From: Aliamphritea ceti
GTDB lineage: Bacteria > Pseudomonadota > Gammaproteobacteria > Pseudomonadales > Balneatricaceae
Assembly (NCBI RefSeq): GCF_024347215.1
Contig: NZ_AP025282.1
Location: 496,001 to 560,000, forward strand
Direction: 5' to 3'
Length of the DNA: 64,000 nucleotides
Part shown: positions 26,127-34,940 of the stretch, piece by piece
Numbering within the stretch: position 1 is the stretch's first letter
Layout of the letters: each line of letters starts with the position of its first letter
The notes under the pieces: model-generated
What the model was told of the DNA's origin: nothing
Seen by the model: only the letters and a program-made list of their open reading frames with translations
Database searches by the model: none
Position numbers and translations under genes: made by a program

Positions 26127-27674
26127 ATGAGCAAAGACACCGTGAACACTGTACACGTCAATATGAGCCCGGCTCAGTTAGTAGAACGAGCTATTCAGCG
26201 GGGAGAAGGTACCCTGGCTGATTCTGGTGCTCTGGTCGTAAAGACTGGCAAGCGTACAGGCCGCTCACCGATGGATCGTTTCATCGTTGATGAACCTAGC
26301 ACTTCTGATGCTATCCAGTGGGGCCCGATTAACCGTCCTTTTGACGGCGATAAGTTCGACGCCCTTTGGAATCGTGTTGAAGAACACCTGGCTGAGCGCG
26401 AGCATTTTGTTTCAACTGTTCATGTAGGTTCTGATCCTAATCACTACCTGCCAGTTAAGATGAGCACAGAAACTGCGTGGCAGAACCTGTTTGGTCAGAA
26501 CTTGTTCATTCGTCCGGAAGAATATAACCAAAAATCAAAAGAAGAATGGCAAATCTTCAACGCTGCAGGTTTCGAATGTGTTCCTGAGCGTGATGGTACT
26601 AACAGCGAAGGCTGTGTGATCATCAACTTTGCTAAGCGTAAAGTACTGTTGGCTGGCATGCGTTATGCGGGCGAGATGAAGAAGGCAATGTTCTCGGTGC
26701 AGAACTTCTTATTGCCAGAAAAAGACGTGCTGCCAATGCACTGTTCTGCAAATATCGGTGATGACGGTAGCACTACACTGTTCTTCGGTCTTTCCGGCAC
26801 GGGTAAAACAACGTTGTCTGCGGACCCTTCACGTTACCTGATCGGTGATGATGAGCACGGTTGGGGCAAAGGTGTAGTATTTAACCTGGAAGGCGGTTGT
26901 TATGCGAAGACAATCAACCTGAGTCAGAAGAATGAGCCAATCATTTGGGATGCGATCCGTTTCGGTGCAATCGTTGAAAACGTTACTCTGAATGATTCAC
27001 GTGTAGCTGATTATGCTGATACAAGCCTGACTGAAAATGGCCGTTGTGCTTATCCACTGAAGCATGTTGAGAAGCGCTCTGCGACCAATATGGGTGGTGA
27101 GCCTAAGTCTATTGTCTTCCTGACTTGTGACCTGACTGGCGTTTTGCCACCGGTATCTATTCTGTCTAAGGAAGCGGCTGCTTATCACTTCCTGTCTGGT
27201 TATACGGCACTGGTTGGTTCTACTGAAATGGGTTCAGGCGGTGGCATTAAGTCTACTTTCTCTACCTGCTTCGGCGCTCCATTCTTCCCACGTCCTGCAA
27301 GTGAGTATGCTGATCTGTTGATCAAGCGTATTGAAGAATTCGACAGCCAGGTTTATTTGGTTAACACTGGCTGGACTGGCGGTGCTTACGGCGTTGGTAG
27401 CCGTTTCAGTATTCCTACGACCCGCGGCATTATCAGCGCCATCCAGAATGGCGAACTGGCTGGCGTAGAAACAGAACACCTGGCAGGTATTAACCTGACT
27501 GTTCCTAAGGATGTACCGGGCGTTGATAACGCGCTGCTGAATCCGCGTGCGACTTGGGAAGATAAAGGTGCATACGATGCAACTGCAAATGATCTGATCG
27601 GTCAGTTCACTTCAAATTTTGAAAAGTTTGAAGGTGTTTCTGAAGCGATTATTCTGGCAGGCCCACAGCGTTAA
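26127..27674 (+). CDS. pckA: Phosphoenolpyruvate carboxykinase (ATP)
   Basis: A 515-residue enzyme started at the ATG at 26127, which follows AAGGGA; a TTG-initiated extension inside the leader is rejected. TGRSPMDRFIV near residue 50, the kinase-1a loop GLSGTGKTT, kinase-2 motif LIGDDEHGW and NTGWTGG are the PckA signatures. It converts oxaloacetate to phosphoenolpyruvate using ATP, the first committed step of gluconeogenesis. That suits growth on amino acids such as the histidine degraded by the nearby hut cluster. A strong terminator follows. Confidence 0.97.
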   Translation: MSKDTVNTVHVNMSPAQLVERAIQRGEGTLADSGALVVKTGKRTGRSPMDRFIVDEPSTSDAIQWGPINRPFDGDKFDALWNRVEEHLAEREHFVSTVHVGSDPNHYLPVKMSTETAWQNLFGQNLFIRPEEYNQKSKEEWQIFNAAGFECVPERDGTNSEGCVIINFAKRKVLLAGMRYAGEMKKAMFSVQNFLLPEKDVLPMHCSANIGDDGSTTLFFGLSGTGKTTLSADPSRYLIGDDEHGWGKGVVFNLEGGCYAKTINLSQKNEPIIWDAIRFGAIVENVTLNDSRVADYADTSLTENGRCAYPLKHVEKRSATNMGGEPKSIVFLTCDLTGVLPPVSILSKEAAAYHFLSGYTALVGSTEMGSGGGIKSTFSTCFGAPFFPRPASEYADLLIKRIEEFDSQVYLVNTGWTGGAYGVGSRFSIPTTRGIISAIQNGELAGVETEHLAGINLTVPKDVPGVDNALLNPRATWEDKGAYDATANDLIGQFTSNFEKFEGVSEAIILAGPQR

Positions 27675-27687
27675 TTCGCTGTCGTTA

Positions 27688-27717
27688 TAAAAAAGGCGCT
27701 TACAGCGCCTTTTTTTG
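27688..27717 (+). terminator. Intrinsic terminator between pckA and the GGDEF-EAL gene
   Basis: A-rich flank, stem GGCGCT/AGCGCC (27695-27709) with a TAC loop, then seven T. The A run on the other side lets it work for the convergent gene as well. Confidence 0.9.
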
Positions 27718-27737
27718 TGCCTGAAATTTAGCATCGG

Positions 27738-30452
27738 TTATTTCAATAAAACGGCTTCACCGGGTAAAGTCTGCTGCGCCTGCCATTCAACCGGTGCCTG
27801 CCATTGTGCGACCCAGCTGGCAATCTCTCCTGCAGGCATAGGACGGGCAATGGCGTAGCCCTGTGCAAGGCAGCAGCCGAGTGAAAGCAGCAATTCACCA
27901 TGTCGAATACTTTCAACGCCTTCAGCAACTAACTGTTTATTGAACAGCTTCCCAAGATGGATGATACCTTTGAGCACAGTGAGATCTTCAGTGTCGGTGA
28001 GCATGTCCATGACAAAGCCACGGTCAATTTTGACGATACTTGCCGGTAGCTCTTTCAGGTAACGCAGGGATGAGTAGCCTGTCCCGAAGTCATCTAACGC
28101 AAAATTTATTCCGAGCTTGATGCAGCTTTGCATTGTCCGGGATACTTTATGCAGATCCCGAATAATACTGCTCTCCAAAACCTCCAGCTCAATATAACTC
28201 GGATCAATCTCAGGATAGCGTTTTAACAGTTCTTCGAGTCGTTCAGTAAAGTTGTCCTGCTGTAATTGCCGGGGGCCAACATTAATACTGATTGATAGCA
28301 TATTTCCTTGAGCATGCCAGCGTGCAAGCTGACGTAAAGCTGCATCTATTACCCACTCGCCGATATCAATCGCCAGTGCGTGCTCTTCAGTCATAGGCAG
28401 GAAATGTGCAGGTGATAACAAGCCTTTCTGCGGATGCTGCCAGCGTATTAATGCTTCAACACCAAACACCTGAGAGGTACGCATATTTACCTTGGGCTGG
28501 TAATGAAGTACAAATTCGTTATTGAGAACTGCCTGTTTCAGACGCTCGACTTCTTCATGCTGGTGCTTAATATCCCTGGCTAAATCAGAATCGAATATGT
28601 GATAGCGGCCTTTACCTGCAAGTTTCGCCTGATACATTGCCTGATCGGCCTGGCGGAGTAATTGCTCTGCGGTTATATCTTCCTGCTGTGGATAAAAAGT
28701 TACACCCAGGCTAGCTGATACTTTGAGCTCCAGATTATTGATATAAATCGGTTCGTTGGTAGCTTTTAATAAACGCAGCAGATAGATTTCGTATGGCAGC
28801 CCCATTGGTAAATCGACAAAAATAGCGGCAAATTCATCACCGCCAAGCCGGGCAACGGTATCTGTTTCCCGCAGGGCAAACTTCATACGCCGGGCGATTT
28901 CTACCAGCAGTTGATCACCAACCTCATGCCCCCAGGTATCATTAACCGCTTTAAATCCATCCAGATCGAGATAGACAATTGCCAGGCTCAGGTTACGACG
29001 TTTAATTTGTAGCATGCCGTGTTCCAGACGGTCGGCAAGAAGTAATCGGTTGGGTAAATTAGTCAGCGCATCATAGTGCGCAATACTGCGTAACTGTTCA
29101 TCTTTAAGCTTCTGATCAGTAATGTCGTAGAAGAGAGCGACATACTGCTGAAGATTTCTGTGAGTATCGCTAACAGCGTTGATGGTCAGCTTGAGTGTCC
29201 GGGAAGCATTATTCGCGTGTGTGGTTTCTAACTCGCCTTCCCAGTGACCATGTTCCTGAAGAGACTGGTACATCATGAGCGCTTCATCGGTCTCATGAAA
29301 TTCCCAGAAGAGGTCGCGTATATTCTGTCCAACTACCTCATTGTGGCTATAACCGGTGATATGCGTATAAGCATCATTAGTGTCCAGTAATGTGCCCTGA
29401 GGACTAATTATCATGATGCCTTCACTGGTATGTTTAAACACGCTGGCAGCCAGGCGCAGTTTTTCATGGGACTTTTTACGTTCTGAGATATCCCGGATAA
29501 CTCTGACATAACCTAGAGGTTTCCCCTGAGGGTCTGTCATTACTGTCGCCAGTGTTTCTCCGCTGAAAGAAGAGCCGTTGGCACGTCGGTAGTCTGCTTC
29601 GTAGATGGCTGCATTGTGGCTGTTTTCTGAGTATTGCAGGTCCTGATATGCGGCGATATCTTTGGATTGCTTGTAGAGCCTGTCTGCATCACTGTCGATG
29701 AGTTCATTCAGACTGTAGCCAAACAGGGTTTCGCTGCCACGGTTAGCGTTAATAATTCTGCCGTCGGGGTTCGCGCAAATGATGGCATCAGAAATGCCGT
29801 CGAAAATAGATGATAGAGTTGCTTCATTTTCTTCCGCTTGCTGGCGGGCTTCGTGGCCCCGGCGCATAGATTTATACAGAAGTATTATGAGGATTAGCAG
29901 TAATACAATCGAACCGCCCATCGCCCAGATGACTTGACGGCTCTTGCTGGCAATTTCATCCGTCTGTACGTCCACCATAGCTTCCAGCTGGTTCTGGTAA
30001 TGGCCGATAACCTTATCCATTTTAGGTGTGACAGGCGTCACAATTGAGTAGAGCAGTACTTTGTTTTCCGTTTGGAGGGGAACTGTTCTGATCTCAACTT
30101 TTCGATTACTGCCGTCGGCCATTAGATGTCTGAAGATAAAAAATTGTCGGCCTTCCTGACGGGCCAGTCTTACTTCTACGGCAACTTGTTTTGGCGTTAA
30201 CATGTTAAGATCTGCAACGCTCATGTTTTCAAGCGTGGCCTCTGAGTGGCCGTAAAACTCCGCCGCTGCGGGGTTGGCATTAACTATTTGTTTACTGTCG
30301 GCATCAATTAGTAACATGACTGAAGGATGTTTATCGAATGCTTGCTCAAATACAGGCATATCGGTTTGAGCATTGGCAGGAAGGATGTAGCAAAAAGTGA
30401 AGGCGTATAGCAAAACGCGAAACAAAGAGTTTGCCTTCGGTATTGATGTCAT
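27738..30452 (-). CDS. Membrane sensor with periplasmic PAS, cytoplasmic PAS-PAS, GGDEF and EAL domains
   Basis: A 904-residue cyclic di-GMP protein. Residues 1-29 are a signal peptide ending ANAQ. Residues 35-145 form a PAS-like domain placed in the periplasm, followed by a membrane helix at about 174-193. PAS domains follow at 212-325 and 335-450. The GGDEF domain carries an intact GGDEF at 537-541 with an RETD inhibitory site five residues upstream. The EAL domain has EALIRW (666), DDFGTGYSSL, VKIDRGF and VAEGVES, so phosphodiesterase residues are complete. It may do both reactions; net activity cannot be predicted. It ends at a shared terminator with pckA. The 266 bases upstream hold a long inverted repeat. 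Confidence 0.9.
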   Translation of the reverse strand: MTSIPKANSLFRVLLYAFTFCYILPANAQTDMPVFEQAFDKHPSVMLLIDADSKQIVNANPAAAEFYGHSEATLENMSVADLNMLTPKQVAVEVRLARQEGRQFFIFRHLMADGSNRKVEIRTVPLQTENKVLLYSIVTPVTPKMDKVIGHYQNQLEAMVDVQTDEIASKSRQVIWAMGGSIVLLLILIILLYKSMRRGHEARQQAEENEATLSSIFDGISDAIICANPDGRIINANRGSETLFGYSLNELIDSDADRLYKQSKDIAAYQDLQYSENSHNAAIYEADYRRANGSSFSGETLATVMTDPQGKPLGYVRVIRDISERKKSHEKLRLAASVFKHTSEGIMIISPQGTLLDTNDAYTHITGYSHNEVVGQNIRDLFWEFHETDEALMMYQSLQEHGHWEGELETTHANNASRTLKLTINAVSDTHRNLQQYVALFYDITDQKLKDEQLRSIAHYDALTNLPNRLLLADRLEHGMLQIKRRNLSLAIVYLDLDGFKAVNDTWGHEVGDQLLVEIARRMKFALRETDTVARLGGDEFAAIFVDLPMGLPYEIYLLRLLKATNEPIYINNLELKVSASLGVTFYPQQEDITAEQLLRQADQAMYQAKLAGKGRYHIFDSDLARDIKHQHEEVERLKQAVLNNEFVLHYQPKVNMRTSQVFGVEALIRWQHPQKGLLSPAHFLPMTEEHALAIDIGEWVIDAALRQLARWHAQGNMLSISINVGPRQLQQDNFTERLEELLKRYPEIDPSYIELEVLESSIIRDLHKVSRTMQSCIKLGINFALDDFGTGYSSLRYLKELPASIVKIDRGFVMDMLTDTEDLTVLKGIIHLGKLFNKQLVAEGVESIRHGELLLSLGCCLAQGYAIARPMPAGEIASWVAQWQAPVEWQAQQTLPGEAVLLK

Positions 30453-30484
30453 GATTCAGTCCGCTAAAAGTTATCTGATCAGGA

Positions 30485-30533
30485 CGGAAGCCAGAATATG
30501 TTGAAATTCCTTGTACGATATTCAGGGCTTCCG
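30485..30533 (-). repeat. Long inverted repeat in the leader of the GGDEF-EAL gene
   Basis: CGGAAGCC (30485-30492) and GAATAT (30494-30499) pair with ATATTC (30518-30523) and GGCTTCCG (30526-30533): 14 bp of stem with one small internal loop and an 18-base loop. It lies 33-81 bases upstream of the gene start on the minus strand. It could be an RNA hairpin or a regulator site. The c-di-GMP riboswitch core was not recognised here. Confidence 0.5.
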
Positions 30534-30718
30534 GCAAATTGACCGGTATGCTCATCCTGAGCCGGCAATACCTGCGGTACTGTGTACAGGTATTTATCTA
30601 GATAAAGTTGTAGCACATCAATCGTTCGTTTTAATAGTTACAAGTCACCATTATATGAGGTTGTAATGCCCTGAAATAAGAGATTTCTCAGGGGCTTAGA
30701 TGAACCGGGTCTCAGGTT

Positions 30719-32089
30719 TTACAACTTAAGGCGGTGCTGCAGGGCAATATAGCTTTCGCGGCTGGTTTGTTGATGTGGATGCTGTCCGGAAAAAATACGT
30801 TGCTGCCCGGCAATATATACGTCTTTCACCGGATTTTCCCTGCAGGCGAAAATCCAGCGGTTAAGTAACTGGCTAGGTTGTGCACCGGCTATTTCAGCAA
30901 GTTCATTATTCAATGTCATGAAGTCTGCCCGGGAGCCAGGACAAAGACCGCTTTGAATGCCGGCAGCCTGGGCACCGCCTTGCAGGCAAGCGTTAAACAG
31001 ATAGTCCCCTACCGCCGGTTGCTCCGTTGTATATAGCCGATTACGTTGCTGGGCTTGTAGCCGTTGACTGTATTCGAGAAGACGTAATTCTTCAGCGACC
31101 GACAGGCCTACGTGGCTGTCAGAGCCGATTCCAATACGACCCTGTTCTGCGATAAAGCTTTGCGCCGGGAATATTCCGTCCCCTAAGTTTGCTTCAGTAG
31201 TTGGGCATAAACCTGCAACAGCCTGGGAGCGGGCAAGTTTGCATATTTCTTCCTTATTGAGGTGAGTAGCATGAATCAGACACCAGTCAGGAGTGACGTT
31301 GGTATTGTTAAAAAGCCATTCTACCGGGCGCTGCCCGTAGTGTGCTAAGCAATCGCTGACTTCTTTTTGCTGTTCGGCAATGTGAATATGCACAGGTATA
31401 TTGTGTTGCTGATGGGCCAGAATTTGATTGATCTGTTCCGCATTGACTGCCCGGATGGAATGAAAACAGAGTGCTAGTTTTTGTGTCAGTGAAGCTTGCT
31501 TTACCTGCGGAGCCAGAAGCTCGTGAAGACGAAGGTACTCATCGGTTGCATGATAAAAACGCTGTTGAGCCTGATTGCAGGGCTGTTCGCCAAAGCCTCC
31601 GTAACTGTAAAGCACTGGCGCAAGCGTGATACCCAGCCCGGTTGTGTCAGATGCCTGTAGTAAGCGCCGGTTCATTTCTGCCGGGTCGGAATATCGCTGA
31701 CCATCCGGTGAGTGATGTAGGTAATTGAACTCCACAACCTGACCATAGCCAGCCTTTAGCATGTCGATATATAACTCGGTAGCGATAGTTTCGACATCGT
31801 CAGGAGTGAGTTTGGCAACCAGTTTATACATGGTGTCTCGCCAGCTCCAAAAGTTATCATTCGGATTAAGGCTTACTTCACTCAATCCTGCCATTATGCG
31901 CTGGAAGGCATGAGAATGAAGGTTTGTCATCGTTGGTAATACGGGGCCGTTTAATATGCGCGCATCAGCTGGAGGAGGCTGGTTTTCAGCGACTCTTATA
32001 ATCTGACCCTGGCTGACTTCAATAAAAACGTTCTTCTGCCAGCCGGAAGGCAGAAGTGCCAGAGGGGCAAAGAATATTTGATGGGACAT
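30719..32089 (-). CDS. hutF: Formimidoylglutamate deiminase HutF
   Basis: A 456-residue amidohydrolase. The metal ligands are in NLHSHAFQR (first HxH), IHIAEQ (His), and GIGSDSHVG (Asp). WSWRDTMY and LCPTTEANLGDG are typical of HutF. It converts N-formimino-L-glutamate to N-formyl-L-glutamate and ammonia, the branch that needs HutG next. It is divergent from hutC across 168 bases that hold a HutC-type palindrome, so hutF is probably repressed by HutC. It is the only hut gene on the minus strand. Confidence 0.94.
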   Translation of the reverse strand: MSHQIFFAPLALLPSGWQKNVFIEVSQGQIIRVAENQPPPADARILNGPVLPTMTNLHSHAFQRIMAGLSEVSLNPNDNFWSWRDTMYKLVAKLTPDDVETIATELYIDMLKAGYGQVVEFNYLHHSPDGQRYSDPAEMNRRLLQASDTTGLGITLAPVLYSYGGFGEQPCNQAQQRFYHATDEYLRLHELLAPQVKQASLTQKLALCFHSIRAVNAEQINQILAHQQHNIPVHIHIAEQQKEVSDCLAHYGQRPVEWLFNNTNVTPDWCLIHATHLNKEEICKLARSQAVAGLCPTTEANLGDGIFPAQSFIAEQGRIGIGSDSHVGLSVAEELRLLEYSQRLQAQQRNRLYTTEQPAVGDYLFNACLQGGAQAAGIQSGLCPGSRADFMTLNNELAEIAGAQPSQLLNRWIFACRENPVKDVYIAGQQRIFSGQHPHQQTSRESYIALQHRLKL

Positions 32090-32136
32090 GGTGAACTCCG
32101 CAGCGGATAATTCCGGTTTTTATAAATTGATATACC

Positions 32137-32148
32137 TTGTATATACAA
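32137..32148. promoter_or_regulatory. HutC operator, hutF/hutC divergent region
   Basis: A perfect 12-bp palindrome TTGTATATACAA, between hutF and hutC. It matches the type of site bound by HutC regulators and recurs before hutU. Its place just upstream of the hutC -35 box fits repression of both genes. Confidence 0.7.
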
Positions 32149-32157
32149 CTTTTTATC

Positions 32158-32185
32158 TTGGTGTTGCAAGCTTTTGCCGTATAAT
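32158..32185 (+). promoter_or_regulatory. Candidate sigma-70 promoter for hutC
   Basis: TTGGTG (32158-32163), 16-base spacer, perfect TATAAT (32180-32185), ending 72 bases before hutC. The HutC palindrome lies directly upstream. Confidence 0.55.
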
Positions 32186-32257
32186 TCAGTGACGTTCTGA
32201 GCAGCAGCCAATACATCGTTTTTAATTTTTGCTGCTAATACGCAAGCGGAGTAACAG

Positions 32258-33019
32258 ATGCGCCAGCAGTCTCAACATTTAGCCGATGAACTTAAAACCA
32301 GCCTTTCTGAAGGTAACGGACCTTTGTACGAACAGCTTAAGCAGGCGATTGCCAGCCGGGTTCGGGATGGTAGTTGGGTTGCGCTGCAACGTGTCCCTTC
32401 TGAAGCGGAGCTGGTTAAAGCACTAGACGTCAGCAGGATGACGGCCAACCGGGCGTTGAGAGAGCTGACAAGCGAAGGGATTCTGCAACGACAGCAGGGC
32501 GTAGGTACTTTTGTAGCAGAAAAAAAACTCCCTTCAGCCTTGTCTGAAATACATGATATTGCAGAAGAGATTGACAGCCGTGGTAATCAGCATCGGGCTG
32601 AAGTGCTTTGTCTTGAGCGGGCAAAGGCTTCACAGCAGGAAGCTCTGGGGCTGGGGGTGCGTACCATGCATCCGGTATACCGGTCTGTGTTATTACATTT
32701 TGAGAATCAGCTGCCTATTCAGCTGGAATCCCGGGTGATCAATGCGGAGTTGGCACCGGAATATCTTGAACAGGATTTCACCTGCATCACACCTTCTGCT
32801 TATCTGAGCCGTATTGCCCCTTTAACTGAAGGTGAGCATTTGGTGGAAGCCGTTCTGGCAACACCACAGCAGGCCAGTTGGCTGCAAATGGATTCTACCG
32901 AGCCCTGTTTGCAAATACAGCGCCGTACCTGGTCCCGTGGGGAGTTAGTAGCCAGTGCGCAGCTCCTGTCTCCGGGCAGCCGGTTCCAGCTATTTGGTCA
33001 TTTTGGACGTAACGCCTGA
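32258..33019 (+). CDS. hutC: Histidine utilisation repressor HutC (GntR family)
   Basis: A 253-residue GntR/HutC regulator. Residues 20-90 form the winged helix-turn-helix (PLYEQLKQAI ... RVPSEAELVKALDVSRMTAN, then VGTFVAEKK). Residues 100-245 are the UTRA effector domain. HutC represses hut genes, and urocanate is the known inducer in related bacteria. GGAG lies before the ATG. The two TTGTATATACA(A/T) sites flanking this gene are its likely targets. Confidence 0.93.
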   Translation: MRQQSQHLADELKTSLSEGNGPLYEQLKQAIASRVRDGSWVALQRVPSEAELVKALDVSRMTANRALRELTSEGILQRQQGVGTFVAEKKLPSALSEIHDIAEEIDSRGNQHRAEVLCLERAKASQQEALGLGVRTMHPVYRSVLLHFENQLPIQLESRVINAELAPEYLEQDFTCITPSAYLSRIAPLTEGEHLVEAVLATPQQASWLQMDSTEPCLQIQRRTWSRGELVASAQLLSPGSRFQLFGHFGRNA

Positions 33020-33073
33020 TCTTGATGTAAGCCACTACACTTATAAGTAGATATCGTACAGCTTGATTTTAAG

Positions 33074-33085
33074 TTGTATATACAT
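33074..33085. promoter_or_regulatory. HutC operator upstream of hutU
   Basis: TTGTATATACAT differs at one base from the perfect palindrome near hutF. It lies 46 bases before the hutU start, so it probably controls the hutU-hutG operon. Confidence 0.65.
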
Positions 33086-33131
33086 GTATGCTGATTTGAA
33101 AATGAACTATTAAGTGTTTCAGGAGCATGTC

Positions 33132-34802
33132 ATGGGCAGTCTCGACCGATTTCGTGAAGGGGATATCATTGCGCCAACCGGTACCCGGCTAAATGCTAAG
33201 AGCTGGTTAACGGAAGCGCCTTTACGAATGTTAATGAATAATTTACATCCGGATGTAGCTGAGAATCCTCATGAGCTGGTGGTATATGGTGGTATTGGCC
33301 GCGCTGCCCGTGACTGGAAAAGTTATGACGTGTTGGTGAATACACTTAAGAATCTTGAGACAGATGAAACGCTGTTAGTGCAGTCTGGTAAGCCGGTGGG
33401 GGTTTTCAAAACCCATGAAAATGCCCCGCGGGTATTGATTGCAAATTCTAATCTGGTGCCTCACTGGGCGAACTGGGAGCATTTCAATGAACTGGATGCT
33501 CAGGGGTTGGCAATGTATGGCCAGATGACAGCCGGTTCCTGGATATATATTGGTAGCCAGGGGATTGTTCAGGGTACTTATGAAACCTTCGTAGAGGCGG
33601 GGCGCCAGCATTACGCCGGCAACCTGCGCGGCCGGTGGATTCTTACTGCTGGTCTTGGTGGCATGGGTGGCGCTCAGCCGCTGGCTGCTTCACTTGCCGG
33701 TGCCTGCTCTCTGACGATCGAATGTCAGCAAAGCCGAATAGACTTTCGTTTACGGACCCGTTATCTGGACGAACAGGCAGCTGATCTTGATGATGCTCTG
33801 GCGCGGATAAGTGCACATTGTGAAGCTGGGCGTGCGGTGTCTGTCGGTTTATGTGGAAACGCAGCTGATATTTTGCCGGAAATGGTTAAGCGGGGTGTGC
33901 GCCCGGATATGGTGACTGATCAAACCTCAGCCCATGACCCGTTAAATGGGTATTTACCTCAGGGCATGAGTTGGGAAGAGTATCGCCAACGGGCAGAAAC
34001 CGAACCTGCCGAAATTACCCGTCTGGCTAAGCAGTCTATGGCAGTACAGGTAAGTGCGATGCTGGCATTTCAGCAGCAGGGTATACCGACATTTGATTAC
34101 GGTAATAATATTCGTCAGATGGCCCTGGAAGAAGGTGTGGATAACGCCTTTGATTTTCCTGGATTCGTACCAGCTTATATTCGTCCGCTGTTCTGCCGGG
34201 GTATTGGTCCATTCCGTTGGGTTGCTTTATCTGGTGATCCTGAAGATATCTATAAAACTGATGCCAAAGTAAAAGAAATTATTGCTGATGATAAGCATCT
34301 GCATAATTGGCTGGATATGGCCCGAGAGCGGATTCAGTTTCAGGGACTGCCAGCACGTATTTGCTGGGTAGGTTTAGGTCAGCGTGCAAAGTTGGGGCTG
34401 GCCTTTAATGAAATGGTGCGCAGTGGTGAACTGTCAGCGCCGGTTGTTATTGGTCGTGATCATCTGGATTCCGGCTCGGTAGCCAGCCCTAACAGGGAGA
34501 CTGAAGCCATGCGGGATGGCTCAGATGCAGTGTCGGACTGGCCACTGCTGAATGCTTTGCTGAACACTGCGTCTGGTGCGACCTGGGTTTCTTTACATCA
34601 TGGTGGCGGGGTTGGTATGGGTTTCTCGCAGCACTCTGGAATGGTGGTTGTTTGTGACGGCACAGCTGAGGCCGATGAGCGTATTGCCAGGGTACTGACG
34701 AACGATCCTGGGACTGGCGTTATGCGGCATGCAGACGCTGGTTATCCCGAAGCCATTGCTTGTGCTAAAGAGCAAGGGCTGCATTTGCCAATGCTTGAGT
34801 GA
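33132..34802 (+). CDS. hutU: Urocanate hydratase
   Basis: A 556-residue NAD-dependent enzyme. The ATG at 33132 follows AGGAG by six bases and gives the normal family length; a GTG at 33114 is rejected. GLGGMGGAQPLA is the NAD-binding glycine-rich loop, VGLCGNAADILPEM holds the conserved Cys/Gly stretch, and GVGMGFSQHSGMV is the signature near the C-terminus. It converts urocanate to imidazolonepropionate. First gene of the plus-strand catabolic operon, under the HutC site. Confidence 0.97.
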   Translation: MGSLDRFREGDIIAPTGTRLNAKSWLTEAPLRMLMNNLHPDVAENPHELVVYGGIGRAARDWKSYDVLVNTLKNLETDETLLVQSGKPVGVFKTHENAPRVLIANSNLVPHWANWEHFNELDAQGLAMYGQMTAGSWIYIGSQGIVQGTYETFVEAGRQHYAGNLRGRWILTAGLGGMGGAQPLAASLAGACSLTIECQQSRIDFRLRTRYLDEQAADLDDALARISAHCEAGRAVSVGLCGNAADILPEMVKRGVRPDMVTDQTSAHDPLNGYLPQGMSWEEYRQRAETEPAEITRLAKQSMAVQVSAMLAFQQQGIPTFDYGNNIRQMALEEGVDNAFDFPGFVPAYIRPLFCRGIGPFRWVALSGDPEDIYKTDAKVKEIIADDKHLHNWLDMARERIQFQGLPARICWVGLGQRAKLGLAFNEMVRSGELSAPVVIGRDHLDSGSVASPNRETEAMRDGSDAVSDWPLLNALLNTASGATWVSLHHGGGVGMGFSQHSGMVVVCDGTAEADERIARVLTNDPGTGVMRHADAGYPEAIACAKEQGLHLPMLE

Positions 34803-34940
34803 ATGTTCTAACTGTATGTTTTGGAATGTTTATTTTGGAAGTGTGGCCGGTTGTTAGTTAGAGGCTTACTGTTGAGTAATTCATAGTTAGAGCCTTTGGC
34901 TATAGTGTTTTAAGTACAGAAAAATAAGAACGGAACGCAT

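Noticed and set aside
30346..30555. 69-codon minus-strand frame across the 5' end of the GGDEF-EAL gene
   Set aside because: It overlaps the well-supported start and signal peptide of the large gene in another frame and its second half reads like shifted coding. No independent support.
30668..30695. Hairpin beyond the hutF stop as terminator
   Set aside because: Stem is imperfect and no T run follows on the minus strand.
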